This document shows positions 1 through 9,462 of a stretch of DNA of 17,500 nucleotides, piece after piece (positions within the stretch are counted from its first letter, which is position 1; every line of letters starts with the position of its first letter). The notes below the pieces were generated by a model that had not been told where the DNA came from, did not search any database, and was given only the letters and a program-made list of their open reading frames with translations. Source of the DNA: Cristatella mucedo (taxonomy: Eukaryota > Bryozoa > Phylactolaemata > Cristatellidae). The stretch lies in NCBI GenBank assembly GCA_009760855.2, contig WPIO01000019.1:2257501-2275000 (forward strand), written 5' to 3'. The translations under genes and the position numbers were made by a program.

Positions 1-139
1 CCTAAAAGTGAGCGACAAAACCTTGAAGTCAATCCGTTGCTTGACTGGTAGCCAGTGCAGGTCGGCGAGAAGTGGAGTAATGTGGCAACTGCGACGCTCA
101 CGACAGACAAGCCTAGCTGCAGAGTTTTGCACCAGCTGC
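1..139 (-). mobile_element. CR1/L2-type LINE family A fragment, C-terminal ORF2 region
   Basis: Read on the minus strand, this stretch encodes a peptide beginning QLVQNSAARLV and continuing through ITPLLADLHWLPVKQRIDF to KVLSLTF. That is the conserved region downstream of the reverse transcriptase in CR1/L2-type LINEs. It is nearly the same as the homologous part of the plus-strand copy at about 8820-8965 (QLMQNSAARLV, HWLPVKQRIDF). Homology stops near base 139, where the minus-strand reading becomes unrelated, so the copy is 5'-truncated or broken there. Its 3' part continues beyond the left edge of the window. No stop is seen in the visible segment, which suggests a fairly young copy. Confidence 0.88.
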
Positions 140-1300
140 TGCTCGATTTTCCAGAACGCTTGCACTGCAGGTTTAAACAGAGCGTCTGCCATTTTTTCTT
201 CAAACCATGAGGAGACTATCTTCTAAGGTAAGCTGCACAAACACGACTTGCAAGCAGTGGCCAAAAAACGTCAGGCAGCATCACATGGCTTACGGTTCCC
301 ATCATGAAAATCCAGGGTTTGCCTTAAACGGACTCTTACATTGTTCGTCGTTGCTGGCTGGCCTATAGCAGATAGCTTAACTTCAAGCTTGATAGCACAT
401 CGTGCCGACAGCAAGGCGAAAATAGCTCGGTGGCTGATGCGGTTTCTGCTTCTTTGCTGCTGCTTGCTACCCTCTGCTACATCTACTGCTGTTCTCACTC
501 CATGCCACTCGTCTGAACAAGGTCCATCTCGCGTTAATGGATGGAATATAGCGAAGCGATCCAGAGGGCATTTCGACAAATTACAACAGCATTTACAGCT
601 CACCGCGATGAAGGACGTAAGGACGAACTAGCAAGTGCAAGTGCATCCGAGAAAAGGAAGTGCGACAGCAGAAGAGCTTCATTCTCAGTACGCGGCTGTG
701 GCCATGTGACAAACCTGGGTTGTCAAAAGGACGAATAGCCCTCGGTTTTTCTTTTGCATTCGAACTTGCCAAGGACGATCCTCATCCAGATTGCCAGTAA
801 CCTACTTCTGTTTCCATCGCTATGCCGGCAATTTCGTGGAGCTGTTTCCCCTGCACACCCTGAGCAGCCATGTCCCGGTTGCTGAGGCCTCTGCCAAGGC
901 CAACGATGATATTAACTGGCTATCCCAGGCCACAGGTCCCCGCTCACCGAGACGACTCTGGAGCCAGCACTTGCAGGACTTCTAGCTTACAAAGTAGCTG
1001 GCAGCAGCAGCCTTGTACCATAAGGTACAAAAATATCCCTGCCACACCAATGCTTCTATCAAGCACACGTAGACATTGCAATCAGGATATTTAACTCAGT
1101 ATAATAATAAGAAGATAGCTGATTTAGCAGCCTCATTTGTGTAGCAGCAGAAAAGCCTTAACGGCTATCACTTCCACTTGCAGTGTGGCCAATAAAGGAT
1201 CGCCTACGGCAATACATGATCGCCCACCGCAGGACTCGAAGCCACCACCTAGGCCATGAAGAGCAGGCAGTTTGACTCCTGGGCGAGAACCCAGGGTAAA
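140..1300. other. Unassigned interval, no gene supported
   Basis: Several open frames of 60-110 codons lie here on both strands. None shows a recognisable domain, and they overlap one another. A good 5' splice-donor-like string (AAGGTAAGC) occurs near 227-235, but I find no matching exon around it. A short TAATAA run lies near 1101-1110. I see no RNA gene and no identifiable repeat boundary other than the LINE junction at about 139. Confidence 0.5.
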
Positions 1301-1304
1301 AAAC

Positions 1305-1380
1305 ACGGCCCTACGAGGACTGGCGAACCTGGAATCTTCTTATTGGTCAGACGCCTTATCCACTGGGCCACAGGATTGCC
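1305..1380 (-). pseudogene. Eroded tRNA-Arg-like sequence (pseudo-tRNA or tRNA-derived SINE head)
   Basis: On the minus strand this reads with an A-box-like TGGCCCAGTGGATAAGG, a GCGTCTGAC anticodon 5' arm, AGAAGATTCCAG, then a B-box-like GGTTCGCCAGTCC. These match the general layout of metazoan tRNA-Arg genes. The anticodon arm has TCTGA paired imperfectly with TAAGA around only about four loop bases, so the anticodon itself is lost. The T loop looks about 9 nt long, and the acceptor stem pairs poorly (5' AATCCTG against 3' TAGGGCC). A run of six T on the minus strand (1298-1303) follows the 3' end directly, as a Pol III terminator would. It could be a dead tRNA gene or the head of a tRNA-Arg-derived SINE; I cannot tell which. 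Confidence 0.62.
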
Positions 1381-1399
1381 CACCATCAATGCATTCTCC

Positions 1400-2515
1400 C
1401 AAAATCTGGTGACGTCTAATCCAGATTCCTGCCGGCTCTGTCCCAAGCATCGTTGCATGCTAAGCCAAGAGACAGGGGTTGTCACTAACTTTTGTAACGC
1501 CAGAAGAGTGCTCAAGTTCAATATTCAATAAAAAATATCAGCTATGTGGATGAAGTACTGACAATTCGAGCTTCTTGAAGACCCCGTAGGAGCAAGATCT
1601 AATGTCATTTCAATAATGTGGCCAAACATACTAGTCATCATAGATTCTAGCAAAACTATTGCAAAAAGTGTAACCACTGGCTTACCTTGAAAGGTAAGAA
1701 TTGGCCACAAGTGTAGCTCTTTCAGTAATCACAATTTAACCTTTCATCTAATCTTGAAACGGCACAAAATCAATGGACCTTACCAAGACGATACAGTGGT
1801 TGCCACATTTCCTTGAATTTGATCCACTAATTTGAAAGTTAGCCCTTGTATTGGTAGTTCATACTACTGCTAGTCTTATAACAGTAACTGTGTTCCAAAT
1901 CCGGAAATTTACAATTAGTCAAGTACCGTCGGATGCATGACTGTAGTTGCCTTCATCTTAAAATGCAAATTATTGAATGAAAATTTACCAAAGAAAGATC
2001 ACATTTGCTATAGCCTCAATGAGTGATGGCTTATAGTGTCTAAGCTAATGAGGTACAAGAGCAGCCAGATATGAGTTTGACTGGCACACATTGAGTTGGC
2101 AATTAGCACTCATTGCGGATAAAGAGCAAACGCTACGTTTCCTCAATTGCATGGTTCATTCGCATATAATAACGAGTGATTCTGCATTAAACCTGCCAGT
2201 GCCTACATAAATTAGTCTACCGAAGGGACTACTTTGACACAATCTCAAGGGGTGTGTCGAGGCATGGCACCCGACTCTGCAAGATATCCCTTCAGCAGTC
2301 TTGTACAGGGTATAGCCAGGAAATATTTTACCTTTTACGTGAAAGGCTGAACCTCAACCTTTTGAATCTTGCCAGCCTGAGTCGACTTGCCTTAACAAGT
2401 TTCCCCTTCCGAGGCATGCAGCCCGACTTGATGATGGGTGTCAGCCTCTTCCCTTGGTCCCCAGTTTTCCGTGATCAGCTGCCCATGGCAAGGTCAAGGT
2501 CCAAAGCCCGCAGAC
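1400..2515. other. Unassigned interval, no gene supported
   Basis: AT-rich sequence without a convincing reading frame, repeat or RNA gene. A minus-strand frame at 1525-1710 and a plus frame at 2254-2544 have no recognisable domain. The right part (after about 2400) may include the degraded 5' end of the LINE that becomes recognisable from about 2520, but I cannot align it. Confidence 0.5.
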
Positions 2516-2519
2516 AGTT

Positions 2520-5420
2520 TTACTCTGGCTCGGTCCCAGCTTAAGCTACTACTTCCGAGGGACCAACTGTCCTGGATGACGCCTTGTTCCAGTAGCTGTA
2601 TTACTAAGACCACTCCACTCGGGTTCTCATTCTATCAGTCCATGCGTTCTGACAAGGTTGGTGGTGGGTTGCAATTGTTGTTCACGAATCGTTTGGCTAT
2701 AAAATGTTCAGTTTCTCACATGGGTCATCATTTGAATCGGTTGCTATCAGGTCTTCATCAAACACAATGCCTCTCACAGTTGTGATATACCGGCCTCCTT
2801 CTGGTTGTCTAAACTTGTTTATAGAGGAGTTTTCAGAGTTTCTCACTAAAATATTTGTGTGTGACAGGCCGTTAATGATTGTAGGAGACTTCAATATTCA
2901 TCTTGACAACCACAGCAACAGCCAGGTCCGCTCATTTCTTGACTGTCTGGAGAATTTTGGTTTGGCCCAACACGTTAATCATAGCACCCACGTCGGTGGC
3001 CACAATCTAGATCTCGTGATCACTAAGGATGTCCTCCCCACTGACCTTGTGGTGTGCCCACTGACCCTCTCAGATCATTTTTCGGTCTCGTTTACTGTTC
3101 CTGCTCCCTCGTACGTACAGGGCAATGTCGAATTTGCCAAACGACGTAACTTATAAAGCATTGACATGGACAAGTTTTTGAAATCTGTTTGTGATGCAGG
3201 TCTTCTTGATCTGCATTCAGACTCGACCGGCAGCCTCGATACCCTCACTGATGCGATGAACATGATACTCAGGAGTGCTCTTGACAAGCATGCTCCCGTT
3301 CGCTATATCCGTGTTCAAAGTCGTCGAGATTCCTTTCAATTTACAAAAAACTCCTTAAGATGCGCCGGGTTAAGCGGAGGTTAGAACGTCGTTTCAAGAA
3401 ATCGGGGTCTGAGGCAGATCTAGTCAATTTTAAAGACTTCCTTCGAGTTTACACCCAAAAGCTTAAAAAACAAGGGCTTCTTTTTTCATTAGAAAGCTGA
3501 ATTCCTGCCAATCGGACACTAAACAGATTTATAAGACAGTAAACCGTTTACTGGCCAATGCTGTGAGGTCTGACTCCCCAGATATTAAGGGCTCAGCCGA
3601 AAAGTTTTCAGCCTTCTTTACTGAAAAAATTGTGCACATTCGTGCCTCCATTAAGCCCCCTCCGACCAAAGTAATCGCCGTTCCTCAACCTGGGACCTTC
3701 CTTATAAGTTTCTCCGACGTTTCTGCAAGCGATGTGGCTGCCTTAAAAAGGTCTAGCAAAAAGAGCTCGTCTCCTGAAGACCCTATACCTTCATCTCATA
3801 GGTCTTCACTTGCAGACCAACTTAGCCCTGCCATAACCAAGATTTTTAATGCTTCTTTGGGAAGAGGGGTCATCCCCAAGTCCTTCAAATCGGAAATCGC
3901 TAGACCTATTCTTAAAAAGCCTGGATTAGACGCAGAGGTCCTAGCAAACTATCGCTCAGTTTCTCTTCTACCGGTCTTATCAAAGATTCTCGAAAAAATT
4001 GTTGCTAAGCAGCTGGTTTGAACATATTGAAAATAATGGAATGTCAGATACATTTCAATCAGGGTTCAAGAGGCAGCACTCTACTGAAACTGCTCTCCTC
4101 CGTGTTAACAATGACATTCTACGTGGCAACGACGGCGGGAATGTCACTGCCCTAGCTCTGAACGATCTGTCTGCTGCCTTCGACACCATTGATCACGAAG
4201 TTCTGCTTGAACGATTGAGAACGACGATCGGTCTGGCAGACGAAGCACTGGTGTGGTTTAAATCATACTTGTCTGATCGTGTTCAATCCATGTCATGTGG
4301 GGGTCAGGTCTCACGCACGAGAAGGGTCACCTGTGCAGTCCCTCAAGGGTCTGTACTTGGTCCCTTGCTTTTCTCCATTTATACACAACCTCTGGGAAAA
4401 GTGATTAAGGCACATGGAATAGGATATCACTTCTATGCTGACGATACTCAGTAGTATTTGTCATTCAAACCGTCGGAATCTGCTACGGCAACTGTGAAAC
4501 TGAATGCTTGCCTTACCGATATTCGATCCTGGATGTCGGAAAACTTCCTGAAATTAAATGATGATGAAACCGAATAACTGCTGCTCATAGGACACCCTAA
4601 GCGTGTGGCTGGATTAAAAGGCTGTGCTGTTCTAATAGGTGATGCTATTGTGCGACCATCACCACGTGCTCGAAATTTAGGTGTCGTGTTCGACAGCTGC
4701 CTCAATTTCAAAAGCCTCATTCAGAAGACTGCCTCTACAGCTAGCCATCACATCCGATCCCTGTCCAAGATTAGGAGCTGTCTCCCACAGTGGCTTGTAA
4801 AAAATTTAACTAGCTCTTTAGTTCTGTCTCGGCTTGATTATTGGAATTCCCTTTTGGCTGGGCTTCCAAAGAAAGATATTATGCCACTACAGCGGACAAT
4901 GAATATGGGTGCAAGGCTGGTCTTCAAGTCCCAGCGGTTTGAGCACGTGTCTCCTTTGCTGAAAGAGCTAGAATGGTTGCCGGTTGAGCAAAGGATACAG
5001 AGCAAAGTTCTTATGCTGACCCACAAGGCCCGCCACGGCTTGGCTCCTTCGTACCTAGCTGAACTGCTGCATCAGTTTCAGCCTGTTTGTGCCCTCAGGT
5101 CCTGTGTGGACAATAAATTAGCTGTCCCATTCTTCCGCACTTAAAGACAGTTGGCGACAGAAGCTTTAGCTCTGCAGGTCCTAGACTGTGGAACTCGCTT
5201 CCACAATTCTTACGCAACGACATCTACTCTCCAACTGCCGACTATGGCACATCTTTTTCAGCGGTCCTGAACTGCTACTTCCACTCTACTCACTGTCTCA
5301 ACTGTTCTCCTGACTCTGCTGTGCTTCCCACTTTCTCTTTGTTTCGTGAGACGAAGTCTGTTGGCTACCGAATGCGTACCGAAAGCCGCTTAGGCTGTGA
5401 GTGCGCTATACAAAACTCTC
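2520..5420 (+). mobile_element. CR1/L2-type non-LTR retrotransposon, family B, nearly full ORF2, dead
   Basis: A single plus-strand copy carrying, in order, an AP-type endonuclease, a linker, a reverse transcriptase and the C-terminal region ending in WNSLP. Only the frame changes along the way. The 5' limit is uncertain. A WLG near 2530 and a DDALFQ-like string near 2575 look like early endonuclease, but the N-terminal part of that domain is missing or too decayed to see. The 3' limit is inferred from the match of 5350-5415 to a second copy of the same tail at about 16575-16660. That tail has a short stem, AGCC-loop-GGCT (near 5384-5396), which is AAAGC-loop-GCTTT in the other copy. No poly-A is visible, as is usual for this clade. 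Confidence 0.88.
2580..5400 (+). pseudogene. ORF2 (endonuclease-reverse transcriptase) pseudogene of LINE family B
   Basis: In a live element this protein would nick target DNA and copy the element RNA at the nick (target-primed reverse transcription). Endonuclease landmarks: SDKVGGG (from about 2648), GDFN (2884-2895), GHNLDLVI (about 3000) and SDH (3070-3078). RT landmarks: NYRSVSLLPV (about 3945), motif A DLSAAFD (from 4164), VPQGS (4338-4352), FYADD (4431-4445). C-terminal SRLDYWNSLLAGLP lies near 4830-4870 and RLWNSLP near 5185-5205. Disruptions: a frame change near 2705-2720; TAA at 3154-3156 inside RNL-SIDMDKF; frame changes near 3340, 3500, 4010-4020 and 5140; TAG at 4452-4454 just after YADDTQ; TAA at 4575-4577. 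Catalytic residues survive although the frame does not, so the copy probably decayed neutrally after insertion. CR1 versus L2 clade is unresolved. Confidence 0.9.
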
Positions 5421-6049
5421 CTGCGTAACACCCACATGGTCTTTATGACTTTGTGGAGTTACAGACGGAGATACATTACATCACGCGATACATAAACCGT
5501 GGTCACGTGGGATACTTTTACATAAGTTTCCCTATTAAATCACTGGCCTGTTAGTGGCGTCGTATCTCACATAAAAGAGACTAGCTAAACAGCACTGGTT
5601 TTAGAATTAATTCCTTACAATGATCAAGGTTTGCAGCCACAGAGACTCCAGCGACTGTGGCTGCCTACAGAGTTAACGGCAGGGGCAATGTCAGCTGGTT
5701 AAAGTTCAGAAGAGTAGCTGCCTACCTTCCGTCCAAAAGAGCTGAAGTCCGAAGTGAAGAGTGAGAGCAGAAGTCGAACTGCAGTTGGGATGTCCTATTC
5801 CTCTAGAAATCTGCAATCACCTACCTCCGGCAGTGAAACAGTCGCTCCTTTATTTGCGTAGGCTTTCTACGTCTGGCAAGCTCACGTCATGCTAAGCTAG
5901 GCCTGCTCACGTGGCAGCCTGTAGGTCGGAGGTGCACGGTCATTAATATCGGTCACGTTGGCTCAGTATGTTCTTCTAAAGTGGCTTGACAGGTTATCCT
6001 AAGCAGAAACTCACATCACCGGAAAACCGACAACTTACCACTGCTGTCA
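5421..6049. other. Unassigned interval between two LINEs
   Basis: No reading frame, RNA gene or known repeat recognised. The first 50 bases (TCTTTATGACTTTGTGGAG near 5440) weakly resemble sequence after the second family B tail near 16700-16730, so the family B 3' end may extend slightly past 5420. A short perfect hairpin lies inside (listed separately). Confidence 0.45.
5633..5664. repeat. Short perfect inverted repeat (10-bp arms, 12-nt loop)
   Basis: GCAGCCACAG (5633-5642) is the exact reverse complement of CTGTGGCTGC (5655-5664). Nothing around it gives it a role. A perfect 10-bp pairing within a short loop is expected occasionally by chance in a window this long. Confidence 0.6.
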
Positions 6050-6356
6050 CTAGAAATAAGAATAATTAATTTGTGTAGTACTTACAGAGAATTTACTCTC
6101 TTTCTGGGCACTTTCCCATACCCTTTGAAGGAAGCATGATTAAATTGTTAGTGGCAACATGCCCATCGCCAATAAGAAAAATATGGTTAGAGGTAACATG
6201 CACGCTGTCAACATGAAACATGGTTAGTCTTAATATGCTAAGTGTCAGTACACATAAGCACACTATAGACAAATCACAAGTACCCACAAAAGGCTGCTAG
6301 AAGCATATGCCTTTTAGCTTATGTTTAAATGTCGTCAATTCAGGGGATGTCGTGAC

Positions 6357-7065
6357 GTCAGTCGAGAGTGAGTTTCAGGCTTTGGAAGCATACGAACTGA
6401 ACTCACGGTCTCCAAAGGATTTGAGATTATTTTGAGACAAGGCTAAACGATTTGAGTCAGAAAAGCAAGTGTTATGATACCTAAGTTGGTTAGACAGTAG
6501 CTCTGATATGTAAGACAGAACTAGAGAATGACCTAAGAGTAAGTGATAGAGCCTTAAAGTCGATACACTGCTTGATTAGGAGCCAGTACAGGTCGGGGAG
6601 AAGTGGTGTAATGTGGCAACTGAGATGCTCAAAAGCCTAGATGCAGAGTTTTGCACCAACTGTAAGCGACTCCCCGGCTGACCAGCGAGTAGTGAGTTAC
6701 AGAAGTTGAGACGAGATGTCACAAATGCATGGACCAATTTCAATATAGCATTCCTGTCTAAGCAGGCCTGAATTTTAGCAATGCTATGCAGCTGAACGTA
6801 GGAAGGCTTAACTGTGGAGTTTCTTCGGTAGTTTAGTGAAAGGTCACTTTGGAAGAAGACCGCCTAGATTTCGCGAAGATGTTACACGAGAGTGGCTGGC
6901 AGAGCTTTCAATTTTCCGAGCCACACTTTGTTTTCCCATAACTAGTAAGTTTGTTTAATTGTCATTCAACACGACCAAGTCTACTGCCATCCAAGTGCGA
7001 ATGTCAGCTGTACATGCAACGGGGTTGACAGAATTCGGCGTGCTGTAGGGCTGCGAGGGATCAAA
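6357..7065 (-). repeat. 709-bp tandem duplication, copy 1 (LINE family A RT end/C-terminus)
   Basis: Bases 6357-7065 equal 7066-7774 with no difference that I could find by reading both copies line by line. On the minus strand the unit covers the part of ORF2 after the catalytic YAD motif (DPSQPYSTPNSV, then ADIRTWMAVDL) through the conserved QNSA and PLL-DL-WL region to a decayed WNSL. Stops and frame changes interrupt it, and the same ones occur in both copies. They therefore predate the duplication. Confidence 0.95.
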
Positions 7066-7774
7066 GTCAGTCGAGAGTGAGTTTCAGGCTTTGGAAGCAT
7101 ACGAACTGAACTCACGGTCTCCAAAGGATTTGAGATTATTTTGAGACAAGGCTAAACGATTTGAGTCAGAAAAGCAAGTGTTATGATACCTAAGTTGGTT
7201 AGACAGTAGCTCTGATATGTAAGACAGAACTAGAGAATGACCTAAGAGTAAGTGATAGAGCCTTAAAGTCGATACACTGCTTGATTAGGAGCCAGTACAG
7301 GTCGGGGAGAAGTGGTGTAATGTGGCAACTGAGATGCTCAAAAGCCTAGATGCAGAGTTTTGCACCAACTGTAAGCGACTCCCCGGCTGACCAGCGAGTA
7401 GTGAGTTACAGAAGTTGAGACGAGATGTCACAAATGCATGGACCAATTTCAATATAGCATTCCTGTCTAAGCAGGCCTGAATTTTAGCAATGCTATGCAG
7501 CTGAACGTAGGAAGGCTTAACTGTGGAGTTTCTTCGGTAGTTTAGTGAAAGGTCACTTTGGAAGAAGACCGCCTAGATTTCGCGAAGATGTTACACGAGA
7601 GTGGCTGGCAGAGCTTTCAATTTTCCGAGCCACACTTTGTTTTCCCATAACTAGTAAGTTTGTTTAATTGTCATTCAACACGACCAAGTCTACTGCCATC
7701 CAAGTGCGAATGTCAGCTGTACATGCAACGGGGTTGACAGAATTCGGCGTGCTGTAGGGCTGCGAGGGATCAAA
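7066..7774 (-). repeat. 709-bp tandem duplication, copy 2
   Basis: Direct head-to-tail partner of the preceding block, joined with no spacer. The two junctions share the dinucleotide GT: copy 1 is followed by GTCAG and copy 2 by GTAAAG. At most 2 bp of microhomology could have guided the event. On the minus strand this copy is the one contiguous with the RT at 7776-8440, so reading the element 5' to 3' the C-terminal region is met twice. Confidence 0.95.
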
Positions 7775-7775
7775 G

Positions 7776-8775
7776 TAAAGGTACAACTGAGTTTCATCTG
7801 CATAGAAGTGAAAGCCTAAATTGCGTTTCGCGATCACTTAAGTGGTTCCTCGGATGATCTTTGACCGTTTACATCGATACTCTGGAGTCTCCCATTGAGA
7901 TAGGACCCGAACTATTGCAGTGCAGTGCTAGTGATGCCGAGGCAAGATGAGATGTGCTCAAGGAAGGACTTGGAGATCGATATATCAAAACCTGCAGAAA
8001 GATCGAGCAAAACAGGCAGAGAGACTCTACCTAAATCTGCATTCCGAAGTAGGTCGTTATACACCCAAAGCAATGCTGAAACTGTGGAGTGATGAGCTCT
8101 AAAATCAGATTGGAACTTACTAGCGAGGTTTGAAGTTTCAGTATATGAGTTCAGCTGTTCTGCTACGACTCGTTCCAGTGTCTTTGGTAGGAGCAGTAGA
8201 AGGGAGACTGGGCAGAAGTAGCTCAATTTCTCTGTCTGGTCTGGTTTTGCTTTCTTAAGTAGTGGCCTGACTATAGCCCTTTTTAAAGGTGCAGGGACAT
8301 GACCTGAGGCTAATGACATATTTATGATGGTCATGCATGACGGCTGCAGACCAATGCATCGTAGAAGCAGGACAATAGGAGTAGGATCCAGAGAACTAGT
8401 GGTCTTCTTTGATTGGGATATGAGCTTCAGAACGAGGTCATTAGTGGCTTCCTTGAATGTAGAAATTACGATGCTGCATTAAATTGAGGGACATGAATTC
8501 CAGAGTGGTTGCTCCCTGCCCCCTAGGGATGGACCACATGATCTTGTTAATCTTGTTGACAATGAAGCAAAAGAAGCGATCAGCTAAACCATCACAAGGA
8601 TCATCAGGTAAGGAACTAACCTGGTGATAGTTAAGGAGATGGTTGATCGTTGGCATCAGCATTTTTGGATTGTGCATCTGTGGTTCAAGAAACTAGACGG
8701 CGTCTGCTACTCGTACGCCTGCCGATAGATAGTCAGTCCTGATCTTTTGTATGCTTTTCCAAGCTTGCGCTCAGT
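7776..8775 (-). pseudogene. Linker and reverse transcriptase pseudogene of LINE family A
   Basis: Minus-strand reading, 5' to 3': ERKLGKAYKRSGLTIYRQAY (about 8770-8710), NPKMLMPTINHLLNYHQVSSLPD (about 8670-8600), GLADRFFCFIVNKINK, TTSSLDPTP (about 8390), then RT with SLASGHVPAPLKRAIVRPLLKK (about 8315-8250), FQSDFRAHHSTVSALLWV, motif A DLSAGFD (about 7990) and SYLNGRLQSIDVNGQ. The conserved Trp after GITSTALQ is a TAG stop (7912-7914). The segment that should hold VPQGSVLGP (RT motif B) is missing. The reading resumes at FYADET, where the second catalytic Asp of YADD is Glu. The RT is therefore non-functional several times over. It shares a break with the endonuclease portion beyond 9463 because of the later insertion. 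Confidence 0.87.
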
Positions 8776-8776
8776 A

Positions 8777-9229
8777 TACCTAGCTAGTTTGCTTGCCGGC
8801 CTACCGGCATGTGCAATCAGGCGCTTACAGCTGATGCAAAACTCTGCAGCTAGACTTGTCTGTCGTGAACGTGGCTGTTGCCACATCACACCACTTCTCG
8901 CCCACCTGCACTGGCTCCCAGTCAAGCAGCGGATCGACTTCAAGGTTTTGTCGCTCACTTTTTGGTCACTTCATTCTTTGGCTCGAGCCTATCTCTCAGG
9001 TATACTCCCCCACCAGGCCAAGCATCGTACCACCTGCTTTTCGGAATCCAACAGTCTACCAATACCTCGTTCAAACCTCAAATCCTTTGGAGACCATGCA
9101 TTTAGTTCGTATGCTCCCAAAGCCTGGAACTCCCTCCCGACCTGCGTCAGAACATCCCCTGACTTGACCACATTTACAAAGAACTTAAAAACACACCTAT
9201 TTAGGACAGTACTTAGTGGGTCCCTGTGA
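8777..9229 (+). pseudogene. C-terminal ORF2 remnant of the nested LINE, frame still open
   Basis: About 150 residues are open to a TGA at 9227-9229. They include LLAGLPACAIRRLQLMQNSAARLV, ITPLLAHLHWLPVKQRIDF, a YLSGIL segment, SFGDHAFSSYAPKAWNSLP and a TFTKNLKTHLF end, which is the standard C-terminus of CR1/L2-type ORF2. The frame has no internal stop, unlike the surrounding minus-strand copy, in line with a later arrival. It lacks endonuclease and RT, so it has no activity of its own. Any upstream start codon here is incidental. Confidence 0.85.
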
Positions 9230-9387
9230 TTCGTCCTTGATATGCTTATGCGTGCTGACACTGTGCATGCTGCCACTAATCACACTTGCATGCTGACCAT
9301 GTGCATGTCACCCCTAACCATGTTATTCATGTTGTTCACCAAGCATGATAATACTCATCATTCAATCGCGTTTCTCTTTGCAGCGAT

Positions 9388-9460
9388 GTAAAGCACCTAG
9401 AAAGAGATGGAGTTCTCTGAAGGGGCTTTATCAAGTGTATTGTTATTATTAATATTACTA
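9388..9460 (+). repeat. LINE family A 3' tail with terminal stem and (ATT)-rich end
   Basis: GTAAAGCACCTAGAAAGAGATGGAG... then GGGGCTTTATC and a TTATTATTAATATTA end. AAGC and GCTT can pair across the intervening 30 or so bases. The same block occurs at 16458-16533, in degraded form on the minus strand at 6050-6118, and in shortened form at 14044-14095 on a SINE. This is the segment that an L2-type RT would be expected to recognise. Confidence 0.75.
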
Positions 9461-9462
9461 TT

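Larger units (their letters stand above)
8775..9461 (+). mobile_element. 5'-truncated LINE family A copy inserted inside the minus-strand copy
   Basis: Plus-strand copy of the last fifth of ORF2 plus the 3' UTR. It starts mid-motif (SLLAGLPACAIRRLQ, where intact relatives have SRLDYCNSLLAGLP), as expected from incomplete reverse transcription. It ends with GTAAAGCACCTAGAAAGAG at 9388, a GGGGCTTTATC half-stem and a TTATTATTAATATTA tail (about 9440-9457). The minus-strand host element reads WFTTDIS immediately to the right (ending near 9463) and ERKLGKAYKRSGL immediately to the left (starting near 8773). In related ORF2 proteins these peptides are separated by only a few residues, so the insertion removed little host sequence. 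No convincing target-site duplication is visible. Confidence 0.86.

Noticed and set aside
227-235. Good 5' splice donor match AAGGTAAGC
   Set aside because: No coding exon can be read into it; such matches are frequent by chance.
271-603. 110-codon minus-strand frame, overlapped by a plus-strand frame at 341-631
   Set aside because: Neither has a recognised motif, each is a mirror of the other, and no splice context supports an exon.
6093-6287. 64-codon minus-strand frame
   Set aside because: Lies in the 3' untranslated tail of the family A LINE and is not coding in related copies such as 9230-9380.
8775-8800. Target-site duplication around the nested LINE (GCTAGT versus GCTAAT)
   Set aside because: Too short and imperfect to separate from chance.
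8707-8958. 83-codon minus-strand frame resembling the frame at 8-226
   Set aside because: Mostly the antisense of the plus-strand nested LINE; only its last 20 or so residues (ERKLGKAYKRSGL...) belong to the minus-strand LINE. The resemblance arises because both are antisense readings of the same ORF2 region.
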